Assembly: GCA_910584045.1 (NCBI GenBank)
Contig: CAJTYO010000012.1
Location: 1-61,379, forward strand
DNA length: 61,379 nucleotides
Direction: 5' to 3'
DNA from: an uncultured Oscillospiraceae bacterium
GTDB lineage: Bacteria > Bacillota > Clostridia > Oscillospirales > Oscillospiraceae
The notes below the pieces were generated by a model. The model was given only the letters and a program-made list of their open reading frames with translations. It searched no databases and was not told the DNA's origin. Position numbers and translations under genes: made by a program. Positions 9,001 through 17,353 of this stretch are shown here, one piece after another. Each line of letters begins with the position of its first letter. Positions within the stretch are counted from its first letter, which is position 1.

Positions 9001-11279
9001 AGACCGGCGCGGTCAACATTGAGGTGAACTGCCTGAATGCTGAGGGCGAGGCTGGCGAGCCGTTCTATGGCACCACCGACGGTTCGGGTCTGTTCCTGAT
9101 CAACTCCAATACCTTCGTCGATACCGGTACGCTGGCAAAGGAGATCACCTCCAGCTGTGACCCGTATGATAAGAACAGAACCCGCGAAACCAATGCCCGA
9201 ATGCTCTTTGACGGTGATGTCAGTACCTTTGGCGATCTGGTCGAGCAGTTTGGCGGATACTACACAGTGGACTTCGGCGAGGGGGTGACCGTCAGTCTCA
9301 CCGATGTAATGATGATGCCTCGAAGCACTGGACAGAATCATGCCAATCGTTTGAACAATACGGTGATTTACGGCTCCAATGACGGGAACACATGGACGCA
9401 GCTCACCCCGGCGGTAACGGGCGCAACGAATGGCGTCTGGCATCATGTCCCCGAGTCTGCCATCATGAGCAAAGACGCTTACCGCTACTTCAAGATCGAT
9501 GGCGCGGAGAACGGCGACATCGCCGAGGTGGAGTTCTACGGCTCCTACGGTGCGGATGTCAGTATGGTTGCCGGGCAGATCAAGTCCCTGCCTGTTCATG
9601 AGGCCACCGAGACTACTCTCATCTACCCCTCAGTACCCGCTGGTTTCACTGTTGCTGTCAAATCCAGCAGCAACGAGGGCGTAATCAGCACAAGCGGTAC
9701 AGTTTCTGCCGCGATGGAGGATATGACAGTCAATCTGGTTCTTACGGTTGCGTCCGGTGACAAGACTGCAGATACCAGCAGCATTCCCGTCACTGTCAGG
9801 GGCCTGAAGACTCTGCTGACCGGGCTGTCCTCTCCCGCGAAGAGTGCCACGGCTCTGATTCTGCCCGCTGTGCCCGATGGGTATACGGTGACGGTGGTTG
9901 AAGATGGCAGTACAGGCATTGTGGCCGCGAACGGTACAATCAGTAATCGGCCCGCGCGGGACACGCTGGTTACGCTGAAGATGCAGCTGACCCGCAGCAG
10001 CGACAGTGCCTCTGTGGAATCTGGTCCGTATATTATCTTGATCTACGGCACGACCGAGTCCGGGAAGGTAGATGTTAACGAAGCTGCCAGCATGAGCGGC
10101 AGCAGCGGCTCCTGGGATGGCACGCAGGACGCAGCCACAGTTGCCAAGCAACTCTTCGATGGAAACACCGGCACCTTCGGCGATTTGAAGAGCGGCAACA
10201 CCTACACTATCGACTTCGGCGATGGCGTTACGGTACAACCCAGCAAGTTCAGGCTGCATCCGCGCGTATCTCATGTTGACCGCATGAACAACACCGTCAT
10301 CAAGGGTTCCAATGATGGCGAGAACTGGACGGATATTACCGCTCCGCTTACCGGTGCTGTAGCGGGCTGGAGCGAGATCACAGCGGAGCAGTTCGTCAAC
10401 TGCGGCGCGTTCCGCTGCTTCCAGATCACCGGCGCGGGCAGCGGCAATATCGCCGAGGTGGAGTTCTACGGAATCAAAGAAGGTACAGCAACGGAGCAAC
10501 CCGATCCACCGGAACCGCCACAGCCTACGGAGCCTCCGGAGGGGGCGGTTGAGGTCAAGAGTACGGCGGTTTCCATGACAGCCAGCAGTGGGGACTGGAA
10601 TGATACCATGACTGCGGAGCAGTGTGCGCAGCAGTTGTTTGACGGCAACCTTGATACGTTCGGCGACCTAAAGAATGGCAATATTTATACCATCGACTTC
10701 GGTGAAAGCAAGACGATTACGCCTGCGGACTTCTGGGTGTATCCCCGGAAAGGAACCGGCAACAAACCGCCACAAGAGTATGTAGAGCGCCTGAATGGCG
10801 TGAAGTTCCAAGGCTCCAATGACGGGGAAAATTGGGTTGATCTTACAGATGCGCTATCCGGTATCACCAAAACTGAGGGGTCCGTCAAGTGGTATAAGAT
10901 GACCATGCAACAAAATGAGAGTACCGCATACCGTTACATCCGTATCACCGGCGGACAGGGCGGCAACATCGCCGAGGTCAGGATTTACGGCGAGGTGGCC
11001 AATACTGCGCCGGCTGTGGGTGATGACCCCGTGGTGCCGGACGGTCCTGGGCCTGACGAGTTGGTACAGCCCGATTCCACACCGGCGGCCCCCGGTGCGC
11101 CCGATACAGACAGCAGTCAAATCCCCGATGGGAATGAAACCCCCGATCAGGGTATGGACGTGAACCCCGACGAAATTCCCGCCCCGTTCCCTGACGGGGA
11201 ACCGATCAAGGATCCCGATGAAGGTTCCGATGAAAATCTCAGCGAAGGCTCCGGAGGGGATTCCGGCGGAACCGTCTGA
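6012..11279 (+). CDS. Secreted multidomain polysaccharide lyase with discoidin domains
   Basis: A 1755-residue exported enzyme. The signal peptide ends near residue 36 (ARA-AEE). Residues about 45-420 resemble the alginate-lyase-type (alpha/alpha)-toroid superfamily; N245-Q246-H247 and the MGRDQAHG segment with H327 are candidate active-site residues. This is followed by a beta-rich region with an Ig-like end (about 430-690), a FIVAR-like helical segment (about 700-755), and F5/8-type-C (CBM32-like) domains at about 770-910, 1020-1155, 1350-1490 and 1510-1665, the last three sharing LFDG(N/D)xxTFGDL. Ig-like spacers lie at 1160-1340 and an acidic Pro-rich tail at 1670-1755. No sortase or SLH anchor is seen. 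It is the only clearly secreted carbohydrate-active enzyme of the locus and would make the unsaturated uronide ends used by GH88 and KduI. The exact PL family and substrate are not settled. GGGAGGAG precedes the start. Confidence 0.8.
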   Translation: MKATYKTLIKRVFSLVLTAVMMAQTAITVLPPTARAAEEIIPAVTAEVSSPYGNKLQLTDYLPKVIEYTDPISGFTHPGVGVTKEILENIQYQLRAGNEPWKSYFETMLLDAWFSGTEVGPTRKGGDFNNGHFISDASRAYAQAVMYFVTGNNAYRKNALTIIRQYEDIDPESLTYFTDACIHTGIPTNKMCIAAEIIRYSTYQITDGYTEGDLKWTDEDTEKFISNFLSPEVAVFQSSPDRFMNQHLYSNMGIMSAYLFMDDAEGYNKSVEWFTVNRNAHDQGYNGSIKRLFREITTLDSRGMAEGSGPRIAPVIQHVEMGRDQAHGCGDLTNAAILSRLMQSQNTKVDPVTGTVSTAANAVDCYAFLNDRLVKGADFFFRYMLGYDVDWEMAPYAIDEDGIVKDAYESFASPYRGRYSTINFWDFYTYYRYTRGMTPQQIKAAYPFFYDGYAQKTYTTWDNKDGGGDFWLFLPKEAQGDTSFIPNTSPAGILEIEHRGNVVSGRATGSVQTEGGVTYVHAVPSAEGTRIAMNSAGIESGTFQLRVRTKGTARLSMSGSGTDGVYLPDTNGQWANVTYKRTGGEALGDMYFFTLSELAADGYVDVDKLYTTPTNSVSFTGGQETYRLITYAGAPFRMTFGAEHATGYSGVNLPEGASVNANTGEVTWTPAAGEYIFYIRAAGTDSVALKRIEITACAGRAEAVARINSGFDRSTPYISDSRKAYDQALTAVNAALDSGSDADFSGLLTALNDAVNGLRPVSPLLKDDPLTDGTSLDFRDMNLGNRSTFGRDDTGAWLDNEPGSFVGFWLVEEQEGGFKGSIMDFGPDFRISVNKFGFQARSGFSDRLAGMQVFGSNDRQNWTQLTVAEAAYRQGYQTVDVAPQYHNEEYRYLMFKKTTEYPDVLHDSIGRLNEFGELRIWGTRYETGNLIESISMSCESESGGRIKMGDTVKVEVRGRAALNGLTVNINGIQAAITAGSENLYTATAVMQASDTCKTGAVNIEVNCLNAEGEAGEPFYGTTDGSGLFLINSNTFVDTGTLAKEITSSCDPYDKNRTRETNARMLFDGDVSTFGDLVEQFGGYYTVDFGEGVTVSLTDVMMMPRSTGQNHANRLNNTVIYGSNDGNTWTQLTPAVTGATNGVWHHVPESAIMSKDAYRYFKIDGAENGDIAEVEFYGSYGADVSMVAGQIKSLPVHEATETTLIYPSVPAGFTVAVKSSSNEGVISTSGTVSAAMEDMTVNLVLTVASGDKTADTSSIPVTVRGLKTLLTGLSSPAKSATALILPAVPDGYTVTVVEDGSTGIVAANGTISNRPARDTLVTLKMQLTRSSDSASVESGPYIILIYGTTESGKVDVNEAASMSGSSGSWDGTQDAATVAKQLFDGNTGTFGDLKSGNTYTIDFGDGVTVQPSKFRLHPRVSHVDRMNNTVIKGSNDGENWTDITAPLTGAVAGWSEITAEQFVNCGAFRCFQITGAGSGNIAEVEFYGIKEGTATEQPDPPEPPQPTEPPEGAVEVKSTAVSMTASSGDWNDTMTAEQCAQQLFDGNLDTFGDLKNGNIYTIDFGESKTITPADFWVYPRKGTGNKPPQEYVERLNGVKFQGSNDGENWVDLTDALSGITKTEGSVKWYKMTMQQNESTAYRYIRITGGQGGNIAEVRIYGEVANTAPAVGDDPVVPDGPGPDELVQPDSTPAAPGAPDTDSSQIPDGNETPDQGMDVNPDEIPAPFPDGEPIKDPDEGSDENLSEGSGGDSGGTV

Positions 11280-11301
11280 CCGAAGCCTCAAAAATCCATA
11301 A

Positions 11302-11351
11302 GCTCCCTCTGCGGGGGGCGGACATTTGTTCCGTTCCTCCGCAGAGGGAGC
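11302..11351 (+). terminator. Hairpin after the lyase gene
   Basis: GCTCCCTCTGCGG (11302-11314) and CCGCAGAGGGAGC (11339-11351) pair perfectly over 13 bp around a 24-base loop that can pair further. There is no T-tract (GAACATTTAT follows), so it may terminate inefficiently or protect the 3' end of the lyase message. It separates the lyase unit from the transporter promoter. Confidence 0.6.
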
Positions 11352-11376
11352 GAACATTTATCAAGAACTATCTCTA

Positions 11377-11431
11377 TTACCCGTTTTCCAGCCTTTTTAC
11401 CCTACCATTTCCCCATACCGGCGTTTATAAT
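11377..11431 (+). promoter_or_regulatory. Predicted response-regulator-dependent promoter, copy B
   Basis: TTACCC repeats at 11377-11382 and 11397-11402, again 20 bp apart, are followed by a poor -35 (TACCAT, 11403-11408), a 17-bp spacer and a perfect TATAAT (11426-11431). The transporter start codon lies 38 bases further on. Except for the A/T-rich spacer, the region aligns almost base for base with 3801-3900. It likely drives the long operon starting with the permease at 11469. Regulation by the AraC-type protein at 36944 is inferred. Confidence 0.6.
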
Positions 11432-11468
11432 TTGTACATAAATTGAAAGCGAGGGAGGCAACATTTTG

Positions 11469-12437
11469 ATGAAAAAGAGAAAAGCGCCGCGTGTTTCATC
11501 CCTGGGCAGGGAAGAGAGACTGACGCTCCGGACCGGATTGGGCGAGCTCTGGAAAAACAAGGGCCTATACCTGATGACCCTGCCGTCCATCATCTGGGTA
11601 TTCATTTTCTGCTACATACCTATGTACGGCATCATCATCGCCTTCAAGGACTTCAGCTTCAAGAAAGGCATCTGGGGCAGTGAATGGGTAGGGCTGAAGA
11701 ACTTCGAGTTCCTGTTTAACTACAAGGACATCGGACGAGTCTTCTTCAACACCATTTTCCTGAACGTCCTGTTCATCGTGACGGGGACTATCTTCTCTGT
11801 ATTCCTGGCCCTGGTTTTCGTGGAGCTTAAGAATAAGGTCTACAACAAGGTAGTGCAGACCATCGCCATCTTCCCCCACTTCGTTTCCTGGACGGTGGTG
11901 GCCATGTTCTTGGGCGGCATCATCGGCAGCAGCGGCACGCTGACCAAGTGGATCGTAGATATGGGGGCCGAGAACCCCAACTTCTACAGCGAGGCCGCCT
12001 GGTGGCCTCTCATTCTGGTGATGCTGAAGATCTGGCAGGGAGCGGGCTACGGGACCATCGTCTACGTGGCGGCCATCACCGGCTTTGACCAAGGGATGTA
12101 TGAGGCGGCCCGCATCGACGGCGCCACCCGTCTCCAGACCATCACCCGCATCACCCTGCCCCTGCTGAAGCCCACCATCATCATGCTGACCATCATGAGT
12201 GTGGGCAAGATCTTCGCCGGCGATTTCGGCATGATCTATGCTCTGGTGGGGGAGAACTCCCAGCTGTTTCCCACCACAGACGTTATCGACACCTTCGTCT
12301 ACCGTGCCCTGCGGCAGCTGAACAACATGGGCATGAGTACCGCCACCAGTCTCTTCCAATCCGTGGTGGGTCTGATCATGGTGGTTGGCTCCAACGCGGT
12401 GGCGAAGAAAATCGAGCCGGATTCGGCTATCTTTTAA
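11469..12437 (+). CDS. ABC sugar transporter permease (LplB/MalF type)
   Basis: A 322-residue inner-membrane permease with six predicted membrane segments and the EAA loop that contacts the ATPase (YEAARIDGATRLQTITRITLP, about residue 215). The family imports oligosaccharides delivered by a lipoprotein. It forms a heterodimer with the next gene product and works with the lipoprotein at 13427. The ATG at 11469 is preceded by GGGAGG with a 10-base spacer; a TTG immediately upstream is less likely. It is the first gene of the main operon and lies 38 bases after the -10 of the predicted promoter. No ATP-binding subunit gene is found anywhere in the window, as is usual for importers served by a shared MsmX/UgpC-type ATPase. 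Confidence 0.93.
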   Translation: MKKRKAPRVSSLGREERLTLRTGLGELWKNKGLYLMTLPSIIWVFIFCYIPMYGIIIAFKDFSFKKGIWGSEWVGLKNFEFLFNYKDIGRVFFNTIFLNVLFIVTGTIFSVFLALVFVELKNKVYNKVVQTIAIFPHFVSWTVVAMFLGGIIGSSGTLTKWIVDMGAENPNFYSEAAWWPLILVMLKIWQGAGYGTIVYVAAITGFDQGMYEAARIDGATRLQTITRITLPLLKPTIIMLTIMSVGKIFAGDFGMIYALVGENSQLFPTTDVIDTFVYRALRQLNNMGMSTATSLFQSVVGLIMVVGSNAVAKKIEPDSAIF

Positions 12438-12452
12438 GGGGAGGGTGGTTTT

Positions 12453-13346
12453 ATGAATAGCAGAAGCATCAAGAAGACCCCGGGCGAGATCGTGTTCGAC
12501 GTGATCGTCTACGCCATCGCCGCCCTATTCTGTATCTACTGCCTGTATCCTTTCGCTATCATTCTGGGCAGCAGCTTCGAGACGGAGAATAATTTTCTCT
12601 ACTACGGCTTCCCCATCATTCCCCGTGACTTCACCACCAAGGCCTATGAGATGGTGCTGGGAGACAGCCAGATCTTCAAGGCCTATGGCGTGACCATCTT
12701 CACCACCGTGGTGGGGACCATCATCAGTATGCTCTTCACCGTCACCATGGCCTACCCCCTGAGCCTGAAGAAGCTGCGCTTCCGCAACGTTATCACCTTC
12801 TACGTGTATTTCACCATGCTTTTCGGCGGCGGTCTGGTGCCTACCTACCTGCTCATCAGCCGGACCCTGAACATGAAGAACACCATTTGGGTACTGATCA
12901 TCCCGGTGGCGTTCGGCGCGTGGAATATGTTCCTGATGCGCAACTTCTTTGCCGGCATCCCCTCCGAATTGGCGGAGTCCGCCTATGTGGACGGCGCCAA
13001 CGACATGCAGATCCTCTGGAAGATCATCCTGCCAGTGTCCGTTCCCGGCATCGCCACCATCAGCCTGTTTTACGCTCTGGGCTACTGGAACCAGTGGTTC
13101 AACGCCATGCTGTACATTGAGAAATCTGACTTGTTCCCCCTGCAGTACCTGCTGATGCGGATGCTGCGCAACGTGGACGCTATGAAGGAGATGGCCCGCT
13201 CTACCGGCGTGGCTATGGGCGAGATCCCCGCCAACTCCCTGCGCATGGCCACAACCGTGGTCGCCATCGGACCTGTGGTCCTGCTCTATCCCTTCGCCCA
13301 GAAGTATTTCACCAGCGGCCTGACCGTGGGCGCCATCAAGGGCTGA
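12453..13346 (+). CDS. ABC sugar transporter permease (YtcP/MalG type)
   Basis: A 297-residue membrane protein with six predicted segments and an EAA loop (AESAYVDGANDMQILWKIILP, about residues 172-193). The C-terminus YFTSGLTVGAIKG is characteristic of the carbohydrate-uptake CUT1 permeases paired with LplB-type partners. It follows the first permease after 15 bases with a GGGGAGGG ribosome site. Together they form the membrane channel of the oligosaccharide importer. Confidence 0.93.
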   Translation: MNSRSIKKTPGEIVFDVIVYAIAALFCIYCLYPFAIILGSSFETENNFLYYGFPIIPRDFTTKAYEMVLGDSQIFKAYGVTIFTTVVGTIISMLFTVTMAYPLSLKKLRFRNVITFYVYFTMLFGGGLVPTYLLISRTLNMKNTIWVLIIPVAFGAWNMFLMRNFFAGIPSELAESAYVDGANDMQILWKIILPVSVPGIATISLFYALGYWNQWFNAMLYIEKSDLFPLQYLLMRMLRNVDAMKEMARSTGVAMGEIPANSLRMATTVVAIGPVVLLYPFAQKYFTSGLTVGAIKG

Positions 13347-13426
13347 TGCCCGCTCCCTTTTCGTTTATGCTTCCCGTCTCCGGACGGGTGACATAAAAAA
13401 CACAACAAAACTGGAGGAAACACCCG

Positions 13427-15118
13427 ATGAAGACGAAACTCAAAAAGTTCTTGTGCCTCATCCTGGCTGGGATGATGGTCCTGTCCCTCGCCGCCTGCGG
13501 CGGTGACGGCAAGGGCAAGACCGATGACAGCAGCAAGCAGCCCGACAGCAGTACTGCTGATCCGGCGCCTACGCCTACCGCTCCGGAGGATATGGCAAAC
13601 GAGATGGAGGATGTGACCATCAACATCCGCTTGATGAACGAAGTGAAGAACGTGGACAAGGTCGTGGCCAAGTATGAGGAGATGGTCAAGGACGATCCCA
13701 TCCTCAGCCACATCCATCCCAACATCGAGTGGGTGGCCGGCGGCGACTACAAGGACAAGTTCCAGATGACCCTGCTGGGCCAGGAGGATATTGACCTGAT
13801 GTTCTGCGGCGGCTGGTTCGGCCTGAGCAAGCTCATCCAGGACGGCAACTTCGCCGATCTGTCCAATTATTTCAACAGCGACGACTTTCCTGGTCTGAAG
13901 AAGGCCTTCTCCCCCAAATTTGTGGACGCCATGTCCTCCGTCGTGACCAAGGAAGACGGCAGCCTGTACAAGGGCGTGTACGCTATCAACCTGGCCTCCT
14001 TCTATGAGGACTCCCGCGGCTTCATGTACCGCGAGGATCTGCGTAAGAAGTACAACTGCGACGAGATCACCGACCGGGAGAGCTTCTTCAAGTACATCGA
14101 GACTGTCACCGCCAATGAGCCTGACATGATCGGTATCTCCATGTGGAACCTGTTCTTCTTTGAGACTCCCTGGTACTCCGGCAAGCACGAGAACGTCTTT
14201 GCCCAGGACAGCACCAACGTCTTCGGCGATCAGACCCGCGCCTTTGTGGGCCTCAGCGAGGACCACAAGACCGTTACCAATGTTGTGTTCCCCGGCGACC
14301 CCCAGGAGGAGTGGGACAAGATGCCCGAGGGCTATCAGTATGACTTTATCACCGAGTACGCCGTGACCCGCGCCAACGACTGGAACAAGTACCTTGATCC
14401 CAACCGCGGCACCGAGGGCAACGTGGAGCCCCCCGCTGTTGTGGGCTACTCCCCCCTGTCCGAGTTCGAGACCCGTTCCAAGGAGGCCATTCAGAAGTTC
14501 CCCGAGGCCGAGTACCGCTACTTCGTCTGGGAGGACGCCCAGCGCAATAAGGAAGAGGGCGCTGTCATCTGCGATATGGCCAGCAACAACTGGCTGGTAG
14601 TGCCCGAGTGGACCGAGAAGATCGACGCTGTTATGTACTTCCTCAACTGGATGTTCGGTTCCCAGGAGGCCCACGACCTGTTCCAGTACGGCATTGAGGG
14701 CGAGGACTGGGAGGCCATCGGTACCGACGGCTACCGCCAGCTGGACGTCCCCGAGGATCAGAAGTACGTCATGCCTGGCTATTCCTTCGTGTGGAATCCC
14801 ACCTATGTCCGCTACAGCGAGCTGGCTCTGAACGATCCCGAGCTGAAGGCCGACTTCGACTACATCTATGACGAGTCCACCTACCAGCTCAGCCCCCTGG
14901 CCGGCTTCTCCCTGGATACCTCCAACATCACCACCGAGGTGGCCAACATCTCCGCCCTGTCCGGCGAACTCCAGCTGAACATCTCCCGCTATGATGCCGA
15001 TGAGGCTGTTGAGAAGCTCAACACCTGGCACGCCGACGCAGAGAAGGTGGGCCTGGAGACCGTCCGTCAGGAGATGATTTCCCAGCTCCAGGCCTTCCTG
15101 GATGCGAAAAATTCCTAA
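13427..15118 (+). CDS. Extracellular solute-binding lipoprotein of the oligosaccharide importer
   Basis: A 563-residue lipoprotein. The signal peptide ends in the lipobox LAAC, with Cys24 as the predicted lipidated residue, followed by a Gly/Asp/Ser-rich linker. The rest is a type-1 solute-binding fold of the large CUT1 class, with a C-terminal DUF3502-like region (about 480-560). It captures oligosaccharides outside the membrane and hands them to the permeases encoded just upstream. Length and order match LplA/YtcQ-type systems that import pectic or other long oligosaccharides. GC3 is very high, as expected for the abundantly expressed component of an importer. CTGGAGG precedes the ATG. Confidence 0.92.
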   Translation: MKTKLKKFLCLILAGMMVLSLAACGGDGKGKTDDSSKQPDSSTADPAPTPTAPEDMANEMEDVTINIRLMNEVKNVDKVVAKYEEMVKDDPILSHIHPNIEWVAGGDYKDKFQMTLLGQEDIDLMFCGGWFGLSKLIQDGNFADLSNYFNSDDFPGLKKAFSPKFVDAMSSVVTKEDGSLYKGVYAINLASFYEDSRGFMYREDLRKKYNCDEITDRESFFKYIETVTANEPDMIGISMWNLFFFETPWYSGKHENVFAQDSTNVFGDQTRAFVGLSEDHKTVTNVVFPGDPQEEWDKMPEGYQYDFITEYAVTRANDWNKYLDPNRGTEGNVEPPAVVGYSPLSEFETRSKEAIQKFPEAEYRYFVWEDAQRNKEEGAVICDMASNNWLVVPEWTEKIDAVMYFLNWMFGSQEAHDLFQYGIEGEDWEAIGTDGYRQLDVPEDQKYVMPGYSFVWNPTYVRYSELALNDPELKADFDYIYDESTYQLSPLAGFSLDTSNITTEVANISALSGELQLNISRYDADEAVEKLNTWHADAEKVGLETVRQEMISQLQAFLDAKNS

Positions 15119-15170
15119 AGCCATAGCTATTTACGCCACGAGCCGGTTATAAAACCGACATACATCAATG

Positions 15171-15212
15171 CGGGGGCGGTGCGGCAAAAGCTGCCCGCTC
15201 CCGTGATTTTTT
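15171..15212 (+). terminator. Terminator or attenuator after the solute-binding gene
   Basis: An imperfect GC-rich stem (15171-15185 with 15190-15204, loop AAAA) is followed by six T residues (15207-15212). It would reduce transcription into the enzyme genes relative to the transporter genes. Confidence 0.65.
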
Positions 15213-15239
15213 AGTTCACTACGGGAAAGAGGAAAGAAC

Positions 15240-15878
15240 ATGAGCATCCTGTCCATTGACAGCCCGGCGGCCCGGAGCATCAACAAATTTGTTCAGATGA
15301 TTTATGTGGGACTTCTCTGGTTCCTGTGCAGCATCCCCATACTGACTGCCGGCGCGGCCACGGCGGCGATGTATGAGGTGCTGCTGAAAATGACGAAAGA
15401 CCAGGAGGGGGCCATCGGTACAGCATTCTTCCGGGGCTTCAAGGCTAACTTGAAAGTGTCCCTGCCGGTGTGGATCCCCATTCTGCTGGCGGAAATCATC
15501 TTCGGGGTGAATCTGTTTTACTATGCTGTGCTGGGCGGCGGTGACTTTTTGGTGCAGAGCATCGTATTTGGGCTCCTGCTGGTATTGACGATGACGCTGT
15601 ACGGCTTTGTGTTCCCCGTTATGGCGCGGTTTGAAAACACCGCCGCCGGGACCTTCCGCATGGCGCTGGTCCTGGCCCTGCGCAATCCTGGCTGGGCGGT
15701 GGTGATCGCGGTGATCCAGGCGCTGACTGCCTTTATCTGCTGGGGCTTTATGTATTTCCCGCTGCTGTTTATCATGGGCATTTTCGGCTATGCCCAGGCC
15801 GCGATTTTCAACCGCATTTTCGACCCGCTCATTGAGAGGGGGGAGATTGTGGAAACCAACCAGACACATGACGCATGA
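15240..15878 (+). CDS. YesL-like membrane protein (DUF624)
   Basis: A 212-residue protein with five predicted membrane segments. The pattern near the N-terminus (KFVQMIYVGLLWFLCSIPILTAGAA, two helices) is typical of the YesL/DUF624 family. Members sit beside YesM/YesN-regulated transporters and pectin genes in Bacillus and Clostridia; their function is not established. A GAGGAAAG ribosome site lies before the ATG. Its TGA stop overlaps the GAGG that serves the next gene, suggesting translational coupling. Confidence 0.88.
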   Translation: MSILSIDSPAARSINKFVQMIYVGLLWFLCSIPILTAGAATAAMYEVLLKMTKDQEGAIGTAFFRGFKANLKVSLPVWIPILLAEIIFGVNLFYYAVLGGGDFLVQSIVFGLLLVLTMTLYGFVFPVMARFENTAAGTFRMALVLALRNPGWAVVIAVIQALTAFICWGFMYFPLLFIMGIFGYAQAAIFNRIFDPLIERGEIVETNQTHDA

Positions 15879-15888
15879 GGATTTTATT

Positions 15889-17346
15889 ATGCTGATCGAA
15901 AATGGAGACAACAAATTACAGTTCTATCCGGTCCCGGCGGGAGCCGTGCTGCGGGAGGACTATATCCTGCGGGTTCGCCCTGTTGGAACAGAGGAATGGC
16001 AGGAACTGAAGACGTACCAGGTCAAGGTGGACATGCACGATGTCCGCATGGCCTCCATGGCCTATTTTGATTTTGCAGGCAAGGTGGAGGTAGAGATCAC
16101 TATTCCGCGTTTTTATACCGTTTACCGGGCGGACATCCGTCCCTTGTCCCTGGGTATTCAGCCGGTGATCGAGCCCCGGCGGGTGACCTTCATGCTGGAC
16201 CGTCCGTGCAATCTGTCCGTAGAGCTGAATCGGGACAGGTTCCACAACCTGCACTTGTTTGCTGGCGCCCTTGAAGATGCGCCGGATAAGGGCGGTGAGA
16301 ATGTCATGATGGTCAAGGGTTCCCTGGATCGTCCCGGATTTCTCGGCGATGGAATCAATCAGGAACTGGAACGGATGCCTGCGGGCCGGACGCTGTACGT
16401 GGAGGCAGGGCTGTACTATATCAGCGAGAGCATCTGGCATTTGCCTTCCCATACCAATATCTATTTTGAGGGAGGGGCGGTCCTCATCGGCGCGCTGGTA
16501 TTTGAGAACGGGGAGGATCTGCATATCAGCGGCCGGGGGCTTCTGTACCTGGCAGATTTCCACCGGTTCAGCAGCATCAACGGCATCCGGCTGAGCCACT
16601 GCAATAATGTAACCATAGGAAATCTTATCTTTGTAAACCCGCCCCACTATACTGTCTATTTGGGCGGCTGCGCGGATGTGACCGTCCGGAACATCAAGTC
16701 CTTCAGCTGTGAGGGCTGGAGCGACGGCATCGACATGATGAGCTGCCAGGATGTGTTGGTGGCGGGCGGTTTCCTGCGCACCTCAGACGACTGTGTAACC
16801 GTTTATGGCAGTCGTTGGGACAACTTTGGGGACAGCCGGAATGTGACTGTCCGAGACATCACCCTCTGGGCGGATGTGGCCCACCCAATGATGGTGGGCG
16901 TACACGGAGACCACCGGCGGGATGGCGATGTGATAGAGCATATTACCTTTGAGAATATCGATGTGCTGGAACACCACGAGTTCCAGCCCAACTGTCTGGG
17001 CGTTATGGCCATCAATGTGGGGGACAAGAACCTGGTGCGGGACGTCGTTTATAAAAATATTCGGATCGAGCCATTTGAGCATGGAAAAGTGCTGGATTTT
17101 CAGGTAAAATGGGATGAGCGATACAACCCCGCCCCGGGCAGGGGAATCGAGTATATCCTGCTGGAAAACATCCAAGTAATGACTGGCGATGGAGAGGAGC
17201 CCTCCTCTATCACTGGTTACAGCGACGAGTTTATGGTGCGGGATGTGACCATCCGCAGTTTCCGCCGTGACGGGAAACGGACCGGGAGCCTGGAGGAGGC
17301 CAACATCCTGGCGGGGCCTTTTGCTAAAAACATACGATTGGAGTAA
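15889..17346 (+). CDS. Glycoside hydrolase family 28 (polygalacturonase-like)
   Basis: A 485-residue right-handed beta-helix enzyme. GH28 members hydrolyse alpha-1,4 bonds next to galacturonic acid with inversion. The expected active-site signatures are visible: DGID in place of NTD (about 281-284), SDDC with D300 and D301, and GVHGD with H339. An N-terminal beta domain of about 110 residues precedes the helix. No signal peptide is present, so it acts on imported oligosaccharides, probably as an exo-enzyme. The start at 15889 is chosen because TGAGG lies 8 bases upstream; an ATG at 15868 is possible but overlaps the previous gene and lacks a good ribosome site. Whether it cuts polygalacturonate, rhamnogalacturonan or xylogalacturonan cannot be told. 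Confidence 0.87.
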   Translation: MLIENGDNKLQFYPVPAGAVLREDYILRVRPVGTEEWQELKTYQVKVDMHDVRMASMAYFDFAGKVEVEITIPRFYTVYRADIRPLSLGIQPVIEPRRVTFMLDRPCNLSVELNRDRFHNLHLFAGALEDAPDKGGENVMMVKGSLDRPGFLGDGINQELERMPAGRTLYVEAGLYYISESIWHLPSHTNIYFEGGAVLIGALVFENGEDLHISGRGLLYLADFHRFSSINGIRLSHCNNVTIGNLIFVNPPHYTVYLGGCADVTVRNIKSFSCEGWSDGIDMMSCQDVLVAGGFLRTSDDCVTVYGSRWDNFGDSRNVTVRDITLWADVAHPMMVGVHGDHRRDGDVIEHITFENIDVLEHHEFQPNCLGVMAINVGDKNLVRDVVYKNIRIEPFEHGKVLDFQVKWDERYNPAPGRGIEYILLENIQVMTGDGEEPSSITGYSDEFMVRDVTIRSFRRDGKRTGSLEEANILAGPFAKNIRLE

Positions 17347-17353
17347 AAATGCT

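Noticed and set aside
13286..15124. 612-codon minus-strand frame opposite the solute-binding gene
   Set aside because: Shadow of the high-GC3 sense gene. The translation is Val/Leu/Gly/His repetitive with no family, and the sense strand codes for a clear lipoprotein.
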